Source: SURF-24 sp964537965 (GTDB lineage Bacteria; Bacteroidota; Ignavibacteria; Ignavibacteriales; SURF-24). From it: a DNA stretch of 18,711 nt. Shown piece after piece: positions 1 through 7,170 of this stretch. Every line of letters starts with the position of its first letter. Positions within the stretch are counted from its first letter, which is position 1. The notes under the pieces are model-generated. The model did no database searches and was not told the origin of the DNA. It was given only the letters and a program-made list of their open reading frames with translations. The translations under genes were made by a program, and so were the position numbers. The stretch spans positions 1 through 18,711 of the forward strand of contig CAZIDB010000082.1 of the NCBI GenBank assembly GCA_964537965.1. Direction: 5' to 3'.

Positions 1-826
1 GTTTACCTAAAAGGTTCGCTATGTATAAAGGACCGGAATCATTACCTATTAAAACTGATGCACTTTTAATTATATCAATTAGTTCCTCAAGTGAATTTGT
101 TTCCCTAACGAATATATCAGAACCTTTAAGGTTTTCAAATTCATCAACGGGTATAGAGTTTTTAGGAAAAGTAAGTGCACACTTGTATTCAAATGAAATT
201 TTCTTTGCAAGCTCAAAATATTTGTAAAGATTCCATTCCTTAGCTTTCCATCCGGCAAACGGATGAATCAGGATATAATTGCTTTCGTATAATTGTTTCT
301 GAAATTGCTTGATACTGTCCCTATCCTTGATTGGAACAATCTGTTCAACAACATCTAAATAAACATCCATAAGATGCGGAGTTTTTCTTTTCTCGATATA
401 GTTTGAGTAAACACATGACAAGTATTCTTTTTCATTAAATCCGTAAATCTTTTCGGATTTTTGAAAGAACAATAATGAAGCTGATTTTATATTCCCTAAC
501 AGATCAACAATTAGTTTAGGAAATAGCATTTTTATTTCTGATCGGATTTTTGAATTTGCAAATCTGTTAAAATAAAAATCCTCTTTGCTAATGTTGATGA
601 AATTCATTTTATCAAATACAAGATCATAGATTTTTTTATTCTCTTCATAGCAAATAATAAAAAGATCTTTTCCATATTTTTCATATAAAACCTTTATCGC
701 GGGAATTGTAAATACCGAATCACCGATTTTATGAAATGAAATCACAACTACTTTTTCTCTATCCGGTTTCTCTTTAAGAAATAACTTCCGGAAAAATTGA
801 AGTATTATTTTTATAATATAGATCAA
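1..826 (-). CDS. Glycosyltransferase family 9 (heptosyltransferase-like), partial, C-terminus off the left edge
   Basis: An uninterrupted minus-strand reading frame runs from about 826 to the window edge (275 codons, no stop). Near its N-terminus is VVVISFHKIGDSVFTIPAIK, the nucleotide-binding start of GT9 enzymes (usually R.d.IGD.v.t.P.l). Near the window edge is GNDSGPLYIAN, matching the GT9 donor-site motif GNDSGPMH.A. These enzymes move ADP-heptose or related sugars onto lipopolysaccharide core on the cytoplasmic face of the inner membrane. No ATG precedes the conserved region and an in-frame TAG lies at 844-842, so I take the TTG at 826 as start; an ATT at 829 is an alternative. A basic hydrophobic stretch (ILIYIIKIILQFFRK) precedes the domain and may associate with the membrane. 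The exact sugar cannot be told. It lies 167 bases downstream of the GH16 gene. Confidence 0.82.
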   Translation of the reverse strand, partial: MIYIIKIILQFFRKLFLKEKPDREKVVVISFHKIGDSVFTIPAIKVLYEKYGKDLFIICYEENKKIYDLVFDKMNFINISKEDFYFNRFANSKIRSEIKMLFPKLIVDLLGNIKSASLLFFQKSEKIYGFNEKEYLSCVYSNYIEKRKTPHLMDVYLDVVEQIVPIKDRDSIKQFQKQLYESNYILIHPFAGWKAKEWNLYKYFELAKKISFEYKCALTFPKNSIPVDEFENLKGSDIFVRETNSLEELIDIIKSASVLIGNDSGPLYIANLLGK

Positions 827-993
827 AATTCTTTCAACAACCTATTGTTCGTTTTTCCGGGTTAAAAATAACATTTTTCCCGCTCTTATTAAGATATAAA
901 TTAATTACTATTCCCTACACTATTCACAGAGTTACAAGTTCAATAATACAAAAATTAAACTCACCTTAAACCTGGTAAGAATTTGATAAAAAT

Positions 994-1824
994 TTATTTC
1001 TTCTTATATATACGTACATAATCAATATCATGGTACTGTGGGAAAACGGTAGTTGAATCAGGATTACCCGGCCAGCTTCCTCCTATTGCAGTATTTAGGA
1101 TAAGGTAATGCGGTGTATGCGGAATTCCGTCCGTCGTTGCGTAAATTAATTCGTCATCTATATACCATTTAATCGAATCTGGTTCCCACTCCAAAGCATA
1201 AACATGAAAATCCTTTGAATAATCAACATTACCTCTCTTCGTTCCGGATGCCGTTTTCTTCTGACCATCAAAAGTGTAATAATGCAATGTTCCGTACACG
1301 GTTGTTGGATCGTGCCCAAGAAATTCCATAATGTCTATCTCGCTATACCATGGTCTTTCTTCCGGTATCAGACTTTCTTTACCATTTTCAACTACCTCTG
1401 TCATCAATCTTTCCATCTGCCAATTTCGGTTTTGCGGATACAACCAGTGTGCTGGCCAAAGTCCTTTTCCGAAAGGTAGTTTAGCCCTTATTTCAAATCG
1501 TCCATATACTGGGGCAAGTTTTCCTTTTGTATCAAGTCTTCCGCTTGTAAATTCTTTTGATCCATATTTCCTTACCTGGCTCCTTATCCTAAGCATTCCA
1601 TTTTCAATATATACTTCATCAGGCACATAGTACTGAAGCTCTTTATGTTTACTGGTTTCGCGGATTAATAAATTCCATTTGGCTGTATCAGGTTGTTTAC
1701 CGCTAAATTCATCGCTCCAAACAAGTTTCCATTTACCTTTTTGCTGTACTGCATTCTGAGAAAACAAATCACCTTTAAATATTAATAGAGTTGAAACAAT
1801 TACAAGCAACTTCATGGTTTTCAT
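994..1824 (-). CDS. Secreted glycoside hydrolase family 16 (endo-beta-1,3/1,3-1,4-glucanase-like)
   Basis: The 276-residue protein has a signal peptide (about residues 1-22, cleavage near LFSQ) and one GH16 jelly-roll domain. The catalytic signature EIDIMEFLG is complete: Glu162 (nucleophile), Asp164 and Glu167 (acid/base). Other family marks are WSDEFSG near residue 36, YGRFEIRAKLPFGKGLWPAHW (107-127) and YHDIDYVRIY at the C-terminus. GH16 enzymes cleave internal beta-1,3 or mixed-linkage glucans such as laminarin, but also carrageenan, agar or xyloglucan; the present motif with the extra Met between Asp and Glu is the laminarinase/lichenase form. A GGAG sequence sits seven bases before the ATG at 1824. 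Residues 131-160, between the WPAHW strand and the catalytic strand, are longer than usual. No carbohydrate-binding module or sorting domain follows. Confidence 0.92.
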   Translation of the reverse strand: MKTMKLLVIVSTLLIFKGDLFSQNAVQQKGKWKLVWSDEFSGKQPDTAKWNLLIRETSKHKELQYYVPDEVYIENGMLRIRSQVRKYGSKEFTSGRLDTKGKLAPVYGRFEIRAKLPFGKGLWPAHWLYPQNRNWQMERLMTEVVENGKESLIPEERPWYSEIDIMEFLGHDPTTVYGTLHYYTFDGQKKTASGTKRGNVDYSKDFHVYALEWEPDSIKWYIDDELIYATTDGIPHTPHYLILNTAIGGSWPGNPDSTTVFPQYHDIDYVRIYKKK

Positions 1825-1976
1825 TTTATCTCCATATTAATAACAAAATTATAATCTCAAAGAGAAAAAAGTCTTAATAGAAATTGGATACCGTATTACA
1901 TTTGGACCAGATAATAATTTAAATTTCCAAAATGAGTTTAGTTTGCTTTAGTCTATAATCTTTAATAAAAATTTAC

Positions 1977-2645
1977 TCACATTAGAATTTCTTTTATCTT
2001 ATTTATATCTATCTGAAAAAAGTTATCTATTGTCATTAAGGTATTTTTCAGTTCATCACTGCTATGAGTGCTGGTTATTCCAATTACTTTCATACCGGCA
2101 GAAACAGCAGCTTCAATTCCGGGTAAAGAATCTTCAAACACAAGACATCTTTCCGGTGTGACTGATAATAATTGAGAGCATTTAATATAAATCTCCGGAT
2201 CGGGTTTGCTCCTTGTTATATCTTTCGGATCAACTATTGCGTTAAAATAATCTTTAATTCCTAATTCACCCACAATCAATTCAACATTTTCTTCAGGGGC
2301 TGAGGTAGCAATTCCAATTTTAAATGAAGCGGTTTTTAGATCTGCAAGCAATTCAATCAATCCCGGTAATGCTTTTATATTGTTTTTATAAATCTCCCTG
2401 AAAATTACTTCTTTCTCATTAGCCAATACCGATATTTTCTCCTGACTTAAAGAATCACCAAATAAAAAATCAAAAATACTTTTGTTAGTTCTTCCGAACA
2501 CATGGCTTTTCAAATCTTCATCACTTATTGTGAAATTATACTTTTCAGCAAATGTTTTCCAGGCTAAACTATGGAATGGATTTGTATCGGCAATTACACC
2601 ATCCATATCAAAAATAACTGCGCAATCGGAATATTTATTTTTCAT
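1977..2645 (-). CDS. HAD-superfamily hydrolase, beta-phosphoglucomutase/sugar-phosphatase type
   Basis: A 222-residue cytoplasmic HAD subfamily IA protein with all four motifs: DMDGVIADT (nucleophile Asp13, acid/base Asp15), TS at 114-115, Lys147 in SKPDPE, and the metal-binding Glu171-Asp172 in VFEDSLPGIEAA. The small helical cap lies between motifs I and II (about residues 20-90), as in beta-phosphoglucomutase and phosphoglycolate/sugar-phosphate phosphatases. The GIEAA sequence after motif IV and the length fit that group. Whether it is a mutase or a phosphatase cannot be decided from sequence alone. No clear ribosome-binding site precedes the ATG, and an intrinsic terminator stands only 27 bases upstream. 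The gene may therefore be read by read-through or from a promoter overlapping the end of the neighbouring gene. Confidence 0.9.
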   Translation of the reverse strand: MKNKYSDCAVIFDMDGVIADTNPFHSLAWKTFAEKYNFTISDEDLKSHVFGRTNKSIFDFLFGDSLSQEKISVLANEKEVIFREIYKNNIKALPGLIELLADLKTASFKIGIATSAPEENVELIVGELGIKDYFNAIVDPKDITRSKPDPEIYIKCSQLLSVTPERCLVFEDSLPGIEAAVSAGMKVIGITSTHSSDELKNTLMTIDNFFQIDINKIKEILM

Positions 2646-2672
2646 AACTGCGGGATGAATTAAGGTAAGAGA

Positions 2673-2697
2673 AACCCCTTGAAAATCTCAAGGGGTT
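2673..2697 (-). terminator. Intrinsic terminator after the small membrane protein gene
   Basis: A perfect 10-bp stem (AACCCCTTGA with TCAAGGGGTT) encloses a 5-nt loop. Read on the minus strand it is followed by TTTCTCTT. It lies 7 bases after the stop codon of the 2705-2974 gene. The other side has no T-run, so it is oriented for minus-strand transcripts. The T-tract is interrupted, so some read-through into the HAD gene is possible. Confidence 0.75.
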
Positions 2698-2704
2698 ATA
2701 AAAA

Positions 2705-2974
2705 TTATACAGACTCAAACTCAGTTTGAGATAATCCCGAGAAAATTAATGCTCCAAATACTACAATGATTATGATTGCTAAGACGATACCGACAAGGTA
2801 CCATAGTAAAGTAGCTTTAGCCCAATTAGCTTTATTTGGATTAGTGCCACTTCCAAATCCCCAAACAAACAACATAATCAAACCAACAAGAGGAATTGCA
2901 GAAATAAGAATTGTTAAGAACCAATCACCTGTTTTAACAGGTTCATATTGTTGCCCTGTAAATTGTCCATCCAT
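2705..2974 (-). CDS. Small two-helix membrane protein of unknown function
   Basis: An 89-residue protein with two predicted membrane segments: about residues 18-40 (WFLTILISAIPLVGLIMLFV) and 57-80 (LLWYLVGIVLAIIIIVVFGA). They are joined by a short polar loop containing GSGTNPNKANWAKA. The N-terminus is polar (Gln/Glu-rich) and the tail is acidic. Short bacterial proteins with this pattern, a GDW start followed by AIP.vg.imLfvWgf and a NP.K.NWa.A loop, are widespread and uncharacterised. The start is well supported by GGAGG with six bases of spacing before the ATG. A terminator follows at once, so this is probably a single-gene transcript or the end of one. I do not assign a function. Confidence 0.75.
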   Translation of the reverse strand: MDGQFTGQQYEPVKTGDWFLTILISAIPLVGLIMLFVWGFGSGTNPNKANWAKATLLWYLVGIVLAIIIIVVFGALIFSGLSQTEFESV

Positions 2975-3112
2975 GAATGCCTCCGTAGTAAAGTTAATTA
3001 ATTCACCTTGAAAAATGGTTTATTTGAATAATTAAAGCAACTGTTTTTTTACTGGAAACTTGATCCTTGTCTGGCACTTATAATTTTTAATATCCGAAAG
3101 GGCTATTCAGCA

Positions 3113-4198
3113 TTAATAATTCATCTCATAACCAAGGCTAAATACATACTGGGTTGATATACCAAGTGTTAAATTTCCGTTTCTTCCGATTACACTCCAT
3201 ATACCGGGTGAGAAATTTTTAAATTTAATTATTCCCGGATATACGTCCATCAGGCAGAAAAATTCTTTTACACCACTTAAAACTATCTGGGCCATCAACG
3301 AATTATTTCTGTCCCAGAAAATTCCTGCATGCCAGCTTGTTTCAATAGTTCTATCCCGCAGTGTGTTTTCAAGATCAACTAAATGCTTGCTTCTGAATCC
3401 AATTCCCACAGACAAATTATCTTCATCATTAAGTTTTTTGGAAACACCATATAAGGCGCCCATCCCGTACCTGTAGAACAATGAATAATCATCCGAGAAA
3501 GGAAATTTCCATTTCATAGAAAAGTACTGCCCGGCATTAACTCTTCCGTAAGGTAATGATACAGAAGCCTGCAGTGACCAATCAGCTAAGTTTAATTCTT
3601 CACTAAAGAATTCATTTACTGAGTCAAAGCTGAAAAGAACTATTCCACCAAGATCAAAAATATAAATGTCGGAAATCTCATCTACGCTATACCCTTCACT
3701 TGGTCCAGATTCAATTACTTCATTTAGAAAATGCTGAGCCATAACAGTTACCGAAGAAAACAACCAGGGTACAGGAAATTTTCTTTCTTCGTACCATTCT
3801 TTCATTGCAGTATAAAGCATTCCTCCGCCAATTAAATGCTGTTGATAATTCGGTATCCATTGCATTGTATTCTGAGTATAGCTAATCGGGAGGAACTCTG
3901 TCCTTAAAAATTTTGACCATCCATAGTGAGAGATGCTGGTAAACGGATCTCCAAGATTCCTAAGAACAACCTTGCTCATTTTTCCGTATTCCAAATCTGC
4001 AACTTTATTAGGTACCATTTGAAGCTGGCAGACGTCATAACCACCATTGATTATTAATGTAACCGGATTAAACAGAGCTTCACTTCCATAATTTTTATTT
4101 GTATAAAAATATCTTTTCTGCCCGTGTACAGGTAATGCAGTTATCAAAATGAAAATAGAGACTGCAAGAAAATATTTCTGATTTTTATTTAACAACAT
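3113..4198 (-). CDS. Exported protein of unknown function, probably outer-membrane associated
   Basis: A 361-residue protein with a signal peptide: a basic N-terminus, a hydrophobic core (YFLAVSIFILITALPV) and likely cleavage after VHG, near residue 26. The C-terminal half is a series of alternating hydrophobic/polar strands (about residues 200-355) ending in an aromatic-rich tail with a final Tyr, which suggests a beta-barrel or beta-rich envelope protein. The central region (about 115-190) has HLIGGG, a NEVIE acidic patch and an aspartate-containing sequence leading to LGGIVLF. This loosely recalls DUF3943/DUF2279-type envelope families, but I do not claim membership. The frame can also start at a GTG at 4204; I chose the ATG at 4198, which gives a normal signal peptide. 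It begins 60 bases after the DUF457-like gene. Confidence 0.7.
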   Translation of the reverse strand: MLLNKNQKYFLAVSIFILITALPVHGQKRYFYTNKNYGSEALFNPVTLIINGGYDVCQLQMVPNKVADLEYGKMSKVVLRNLGDPFTSISHYGWSKFLRTEFLPISYTQNTMQWIPNYQQHLIGGGMLYTAMKEWYEERKFPVPWLFSSVTVMAQHFLNEVIESGPSEGYSVDEISDIYIFDLGGIVLFSFDSVNEFFSEELNLADWSLQASVSLPYGRVNAGQYFSMKWKFPFSDDYSLFYRYGMGALYGVSKKLNDEDNLSVGIGFRSKHLVDLENTLRDRTIETSWHAGIFWDRNNSLMAQIVLSGVKEFFCLMDVYPGIIKFKNFSPGIWSVIGRNGNLTLGISTQYVFSLGYEMNY

Positions 4199-4258
4199 TA
4201 ACACGAGAATACTACTTAGACAAAAATTGTGGAAACAAATAAAACTATTTTTGTTTAA

Positions 4259-4924
4259 TTATACCAATTTTAAATGTCTGGGTATTCTGTTCCGGTCAAC
4301 CCAGTAACCCCATGCAATTATAAGCCACTGGGCAAGTCCAAGATAACCGATCGATTCAACTTCCGGAGGAGGTGGACCGAAGACATTCATAAAGTAAATA
4401 ACAAAAAGGAATACAATAAGAGACCAGAATGAAATTTCACCTGTTTTGTTCTTTGATTTAGTTGATGAATAATACAAATAAATACCAAGCGCAAAAATAG
4501 AAAGTTCTAATAGCATAGTCCCGGTAATTGAGTACCATAACCCAAATCCTACTTTTATACCTTCTCCAATAAAAAGCGGCAAGTCCGGTCTGTGAACAAT
4601 TAAATCTAAAAACCAATGGCTTAAAACCAAAGACCCCAAAATTATTGCACTGCGGATATTCTTTCTGAAAAGAAAATAACCAGCACCAAAAAGAACTGAC
4701 CAGATAATGACAGCTAAAAGACTGTGGGAAAAAGGATAATAAACAAAATTTAACGGAGCAAAAGAGGTAATACCTGGTTCAATTTTAACTTTTTCAATTC
4801 CCAGTATAAGAAAGAGCGGCCATAACAGATCAATAAATTGTGCAGCTAAAAATATTGAGCCCAATGAAGGTTTTGAAACAAGTTTCTTTGCGGCAAGCCC
4901 AACACCAAAGTGACCGACAAACAT
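4259..4924 (-). CDS. YdjM/DUF457-like membrane-bound metal-dependent hydrolase family protein
   Basis: A 221-residue polytopic membrane protein. The polar residues typical of this family sit at the membrane edges: His5 in MFVGHFGVG, Asp32 in AAQFIDLLWP, His67 in YPFSHSLLA, and the cluster LSHWFLDLIVHRPD (His103, Asp107, His111, Asp114). In the family these His/Asp residues are thought to bind a metal, as in YdjM-type inner-membrane hydrolases; the substrate is unknown. About six hydrophobic segments follow each other, with a charged loop near 155-165. The ATG at 4924 is supported by an AAGGAA seven bases upstream. Upstream lies a 229-base gap that holds the hairpin downstream of bfr, so the gene probably has its own promoter, which I could not identify. 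Confidence 0.78.
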   Translation of the reverse strand: MFVGHFGVGLAAKKLVSKPSLGSIFLAAQFIDLLWPLFLILGIEKVKIEPGITSFAPLNFVYYPFSHSLLAVIIWSVLFGAGYFLFRKNIRSAIILGSLVLSHWFLDLIVHRPDLPLFIGEGIKVGFGLWYSITGTMLLELSIFALGIYLYYSSTKSKNKTGEISFWSLIVFLFVIYFMNVFGPPPPEVESIGYLGLAQWLIIAWGYWVDRNRIPRHLKLV

Positions 4925-5071
4925 AACTATTCCTTTCTGATTAAATAATTCGTTATAAATATTATCGATTTGTATTTTGAAACTAAAACTATTATAAATT
5001 ACAAAGTCTGCGATTCACTTAATCTAAACTCTATTTGAAAGGTAGGATTGTCTTGCTATAAATCTGTTAAC

Positions 5072-5119
5072 TTCTCTCCCTATTCTCCAAAAATATAAAT
5101 AGTTGGAGAATGGAGAGAA
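5072..5119. repeat. Long inverted repeat (hairpin) downstream of bfr
   Basis: TTCTCTCC-CT-ATTCTCCAA at 5072-5090 pairs with TTGGAGAATGGAGAGAA at 5103-5119. This gives a 17-bp stem with only a 2-nt bulge and a 12-nt AT-rich loop. It lies 34 bases after the bfr stop codon. Neither side has a convincing T-run, so it may be a weak terminator, a 3'-end stabilising structure or a short repeat element. Confidence 0.7.
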
Positions 5120-5153
5120 CAAGTATAATAATCAAAAATCTCAACTAATACTT

Positions 5154-5657
5154 TTATGCGCCGGCAGGAGCAGCTGTTGTATTTCTTCCTTTACTTCTTT
5201 CAATTGATTGTAACGCCAAATATCTGTCACCAAATTTTTCAAGATTCTCCTGCTCAGTGTCATATTGATCATAATGTTGTTCTTCTTCTAACACTAAGCT
5301 CTCAAACAATTGTTTGGAAACAGAGTCTGCGTTCTGAGCACATTCATTTGCCCACAGGTTATAATCTCTTGCGCTTTCCTGTTCCATTTTTGAAGCTATA
5401 ACTAACATTTCCTTAACATCATGAATCTTCTTTACTTCGGTTGAAGCAACCATTTCAACTTCACCTTTTAAGAATAATATTCTTTCGGCTAATCTTTCAA
5501 CGTGAAGCATTTCCTGTATTGCAGTTCTTCTGAATAAATTAGCAAGTAAATCCAAACCCTGGTCATCGCAATGAAAATGAAAAAACATATACTGATGAAC
5601 TGCTGAAAGCTCATCTGCAACTGCTTTGTTCAATAAAATAATACTTTTTTCGTGCAT
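5154..5657 (-). CDS. bfr: Bacterioferritin (heme-binding ferritin-like iron storage protein)
   Basis: A 167-residue four-helix-bundle protein. All ferroxidase ligands of the bacterioferritin family line up with a constant offset of two from E. coli Bfr: Glu16, Glu49, His52, Glu92, Glu125 and His128. Tyr23 sits next to the site. Met50, in QEMLHVERLAERILFLKG, corresponds to the Met that ligates the intersubunit heme. It should oxidise Fe(II) and store it as ferric mineral in a 24-subunit shell in the cytoplasm. The C-terminal tail (after about 155, rich in Ala, Thr and Pro) is longer than usual. The ATG has AGGAG five bases upstream. The gene has its own predicted promoter at 5704-5734 with an overlapping inverted repeat, so it is likely regulated separately from the respiratory operon. 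Confidence 0.92.
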   Translation of the reverse strand: MHEKSIILLNKAVADELSAVHQYMFFHFHCDDQGLDLLANLFRRTAIQEMLHVERLAERILFLKGEVEMVASTEVKKIHDVKEMLVIASKMEQESARDYNLWANECAQNADSVSKQLFESLVLEEEQHYDQYDTEQENLEKFGDRYLALQSIERSKGRNTTAAPAGA

Positions 5658-5683
5658 GTCATCTCCTGGGGAATAATTGATTA

Positions 5684-5711
5684 TATATTTGATTTTTATG
5701 AGTCAAATATA
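5684..5711. promoter_or_regulatory. Perfect 9-10-9 inverted repeat overlapping the bfr promoter (candidate operator)
   Basis: TATATTTGA (5684-5692) and TCAAATATA (5703-5711) are exact reverse complements separated by 10 bases. The right arm is the predicted -7 element and the left arm lies around or just past the expected transcription start. A repressor bound here would block initiation. The sequence is not a standard Fur, PerR or CRP/FNR box, so the regulator is unknown. Confidence 0.5.
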
Positions 5712-5734
5712 AATTTCTGGTATTATTTATCAAA
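5704..5734 (-). promoter_or_regulatory. Predicted Bacteroidota-type promoter of bfr
   Basis: On the minus strand TTTG (5734-5731) is followed after exactly 19 bases by TATATTTG (5711-5704). This matches the Bacteroidota primary sigma factor consensus TTTG-N19/20-TAnnTTTG. Start of transcription would be near 5698, giving a leader of about 40 bases before the bfr ATG. The match is complete in both elements, but AT-rich DNA makes chance matches possible. Confidence 0.6.
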
Positions 5735-5795
5735 CATTAAAAATTACTTAAACCAACCAATAATGAATTTCAAAACAAAATTAATCCAGATTACT

Positions 5796-7118
5796 TTATT
5801 TCTCTTTATAAGTATTTAAAATGTATTCCGCTACAGCTTCCGCCTGTTTAACATTCAATCCCTGGTTGGGCATTGGAGGAAATAAAGGGTTTACTTTAAC
5901 TGGATTAACAATAAAATCTATTAGCTCATTTTTTTTGCTTTCATATTTCGGCAAGACATCTTTATAAGCCGGACCAACTAATTTCTGGTCAAATCTATGG
6001 CAGGCAGCGCACCTGCCGTCATAAATTTCTTTTCCGTCTATTTTAGGACCTTTACCGCTTTTTTCGGCAATACCTGCAAGCATTTTATCAAATTTTGCGG
6101 AAAGAGTAACTACCTGCTTTTGCGAAGAAGTTTTAAATCCATTAACGTCCTGAACAACAAGAAGCACACTTGTAATTACAATTAGATAAAGAACGTGATT
6201 GATATATAACTTATGTTTTTCCTTTATCATCAGGTAATAGAAATGTGCAGATAAAAGCAATAAGAGGATAATTATAAGTGAGATTGAGAAAACTGTACCG
6301 GACAACGATAATTGGGGCAGGTTAAGCAAATGAATTAAAACGAATAACGGCAATGCCAAAACAGAAATTATTCCCGATGTTAAAGAAAATCTTTCAATGA
6401 ATTTTGAATATTCGTTTTCTGGCTGATCATTCTCTTTCAGTTTTTTATCTGAATAAAATAAAGCACCTGCACTTGCTAATGCAAACGAAAGAGCGACGAA
6501 TAATAAAAACTTGTTAATTACCGAAACAGAAAAAATGGATAGGAATAAATTTTCATTTGGATCCAGGTAGATTCTTCCGTAAGTAAATTCAATGCAGCCG
6601 ATAAGAATTAAAACCGAGGCGAATAAAAAAATTATTCCCCATAAACCGCTTTTTTTATGAAGCGTGAAGTTTCGTTTTTTAAATATCTCCACATCATCAG
6701 TAGTTTCAACCAGCCTGATTATTTCCTCAAGTTGAAAAGTATATTTGTAAATGTATAAAAGTATTAGTGCAATAAGGTTTACTAATAAAGCAATGAACGT
6801 CCAGGCAGAAATAGAATTGTTCAACTGATGGAATAACTGAATATAACTAAACATAATTGATAATATAGGTACAAATCCAAACGTAAAAATTGCCGACTTA
6901 CTGAACAGTGCATTAGTAATTAAGTCTTTAGAAAATTTTAGATAGAATTTATTCCCGTTCTTTCTTCCCTTCCTGTTAAAATAGATTGAAAGCAAAGATG
7001 CTCCGGAAACAATTCCCAGGAAAGGAATTAAAATTATGTATGCAAGTACCAGGGTATAAAATATGAGATTCAAATTATCACCCGACTGCAATATGACTAA
7101 TTTGTCAAGAAAATCCAT
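5796..7118 (-). CDS. Eight-helix membrane protein with C-terminal monoheme cytochrome c domain
   Basis: The 440-residue protein has about eight hydrophobic helices (near residues 17-46, 74-98, 104-128, 159-182, 191-222, 247-268, 274-298 and 307-326). A class I cytochrome c domain follows: CAACH at 370-374 binds heme c, and Met416 in PPMPNQG is the likely sixth ligand. The heme domain should face the periplasm. The membrane part resembles no well-characterised oxidase subunit I can name; a few membrane His residues (in LFHQ, IHLL, SAHFYY and INHV) could be heme b ligands but this is unproven. The gene is last in the run of respiratory genes, 52 bases after ctaB. It is therefore likely an electron-transfer partner of the oxidase or of ACIII. 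No terminator is evident after it. Confidence 0.82.
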   Translation of the reverse strand: MDFLDKLVILQSGDNLNLIFYTLVLAYIILIPFLGIVSGASLLSIYFNRKGRKNGNKFYLKFSKDLITNALFSKSAIFTFGFVPILSIMFSYIQLFHQLNNSISAWTFIALLVNLIALILLYIYKYTFQLEEIIRLVETTDDVEIFKKRNFTLHKKSGLWGIIFLFASVLILIGCIEFTYGRIYLDPNENLFLSIFSVSVINKFLLFVALSFALASAGALFYSDKKLKENDQPENEYSKFIERFSLTSGIISVLALPLFVLIHLLNLPQLSLSGTVFSISLIIILLLLLSAHFYYLMIKEKHKLYINHVLYLIVITSVLLVVQDVNGFKTSSQKQVVTLSAKFDKMLAGIAEKSGKGPKIDGKEIYDGRCAACHRFDQKLVGPAYKDVLPKYESKKNELIDFIVNPVKVNPLFPPMPNQGLNVKQAEAVAEYILNTYKEK

Positions 7119-7170
7119 TTAATTATTCCTTAGTTAGAATTAATTCTCTGAATATGATTACCAATCAAGT

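Noticed and set aside
21..227. Plus-strand open frame at the left edge
   Set aside because: It lies entirely opposite the GT9 gene, which has clear family motifs; the plus-strand product is low-complexity Ser/Ile and has no support.
1282..1630. Two plus-strand frames opposite the GH16 gene
   Set aside because: They are antisense shadows of a well-supported gene and show no domain, signal or ribosome-binding site.
1844..1851. TAATTTTG (minus strand) upstream of the GH16 gene as a -7 promoter element
   Set aside because: It matches TAnnTTTG and is well placed, but there is no TTTG at 19-20 bases upstream and the region is very AT-rich.
2714..2730. 17-base palindrome CTCAAACT-C-AGTTTGAG near the end of the small membrane protein gene
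   Set aside because: It lies inside coding sequence, has a one-base centre that cannot form a loop, and has no second copy that I could see; probably chance.
4234..4257. AAACAAA/TTTGTTT inverted repeat between the DUF457-like gene and the exported protein gene as a terminator
   Set aside because: Only seven AT-rich base pairs with mismatches and no clean T-tract; too weak to call.
7136..7147. 12-base palindrome AGAATTAATTCT upstream of the eight-helix cytochrome gene
   Set aside because: Short and AT-rich, expected by chance in this composition; no promoter elements line up with it.
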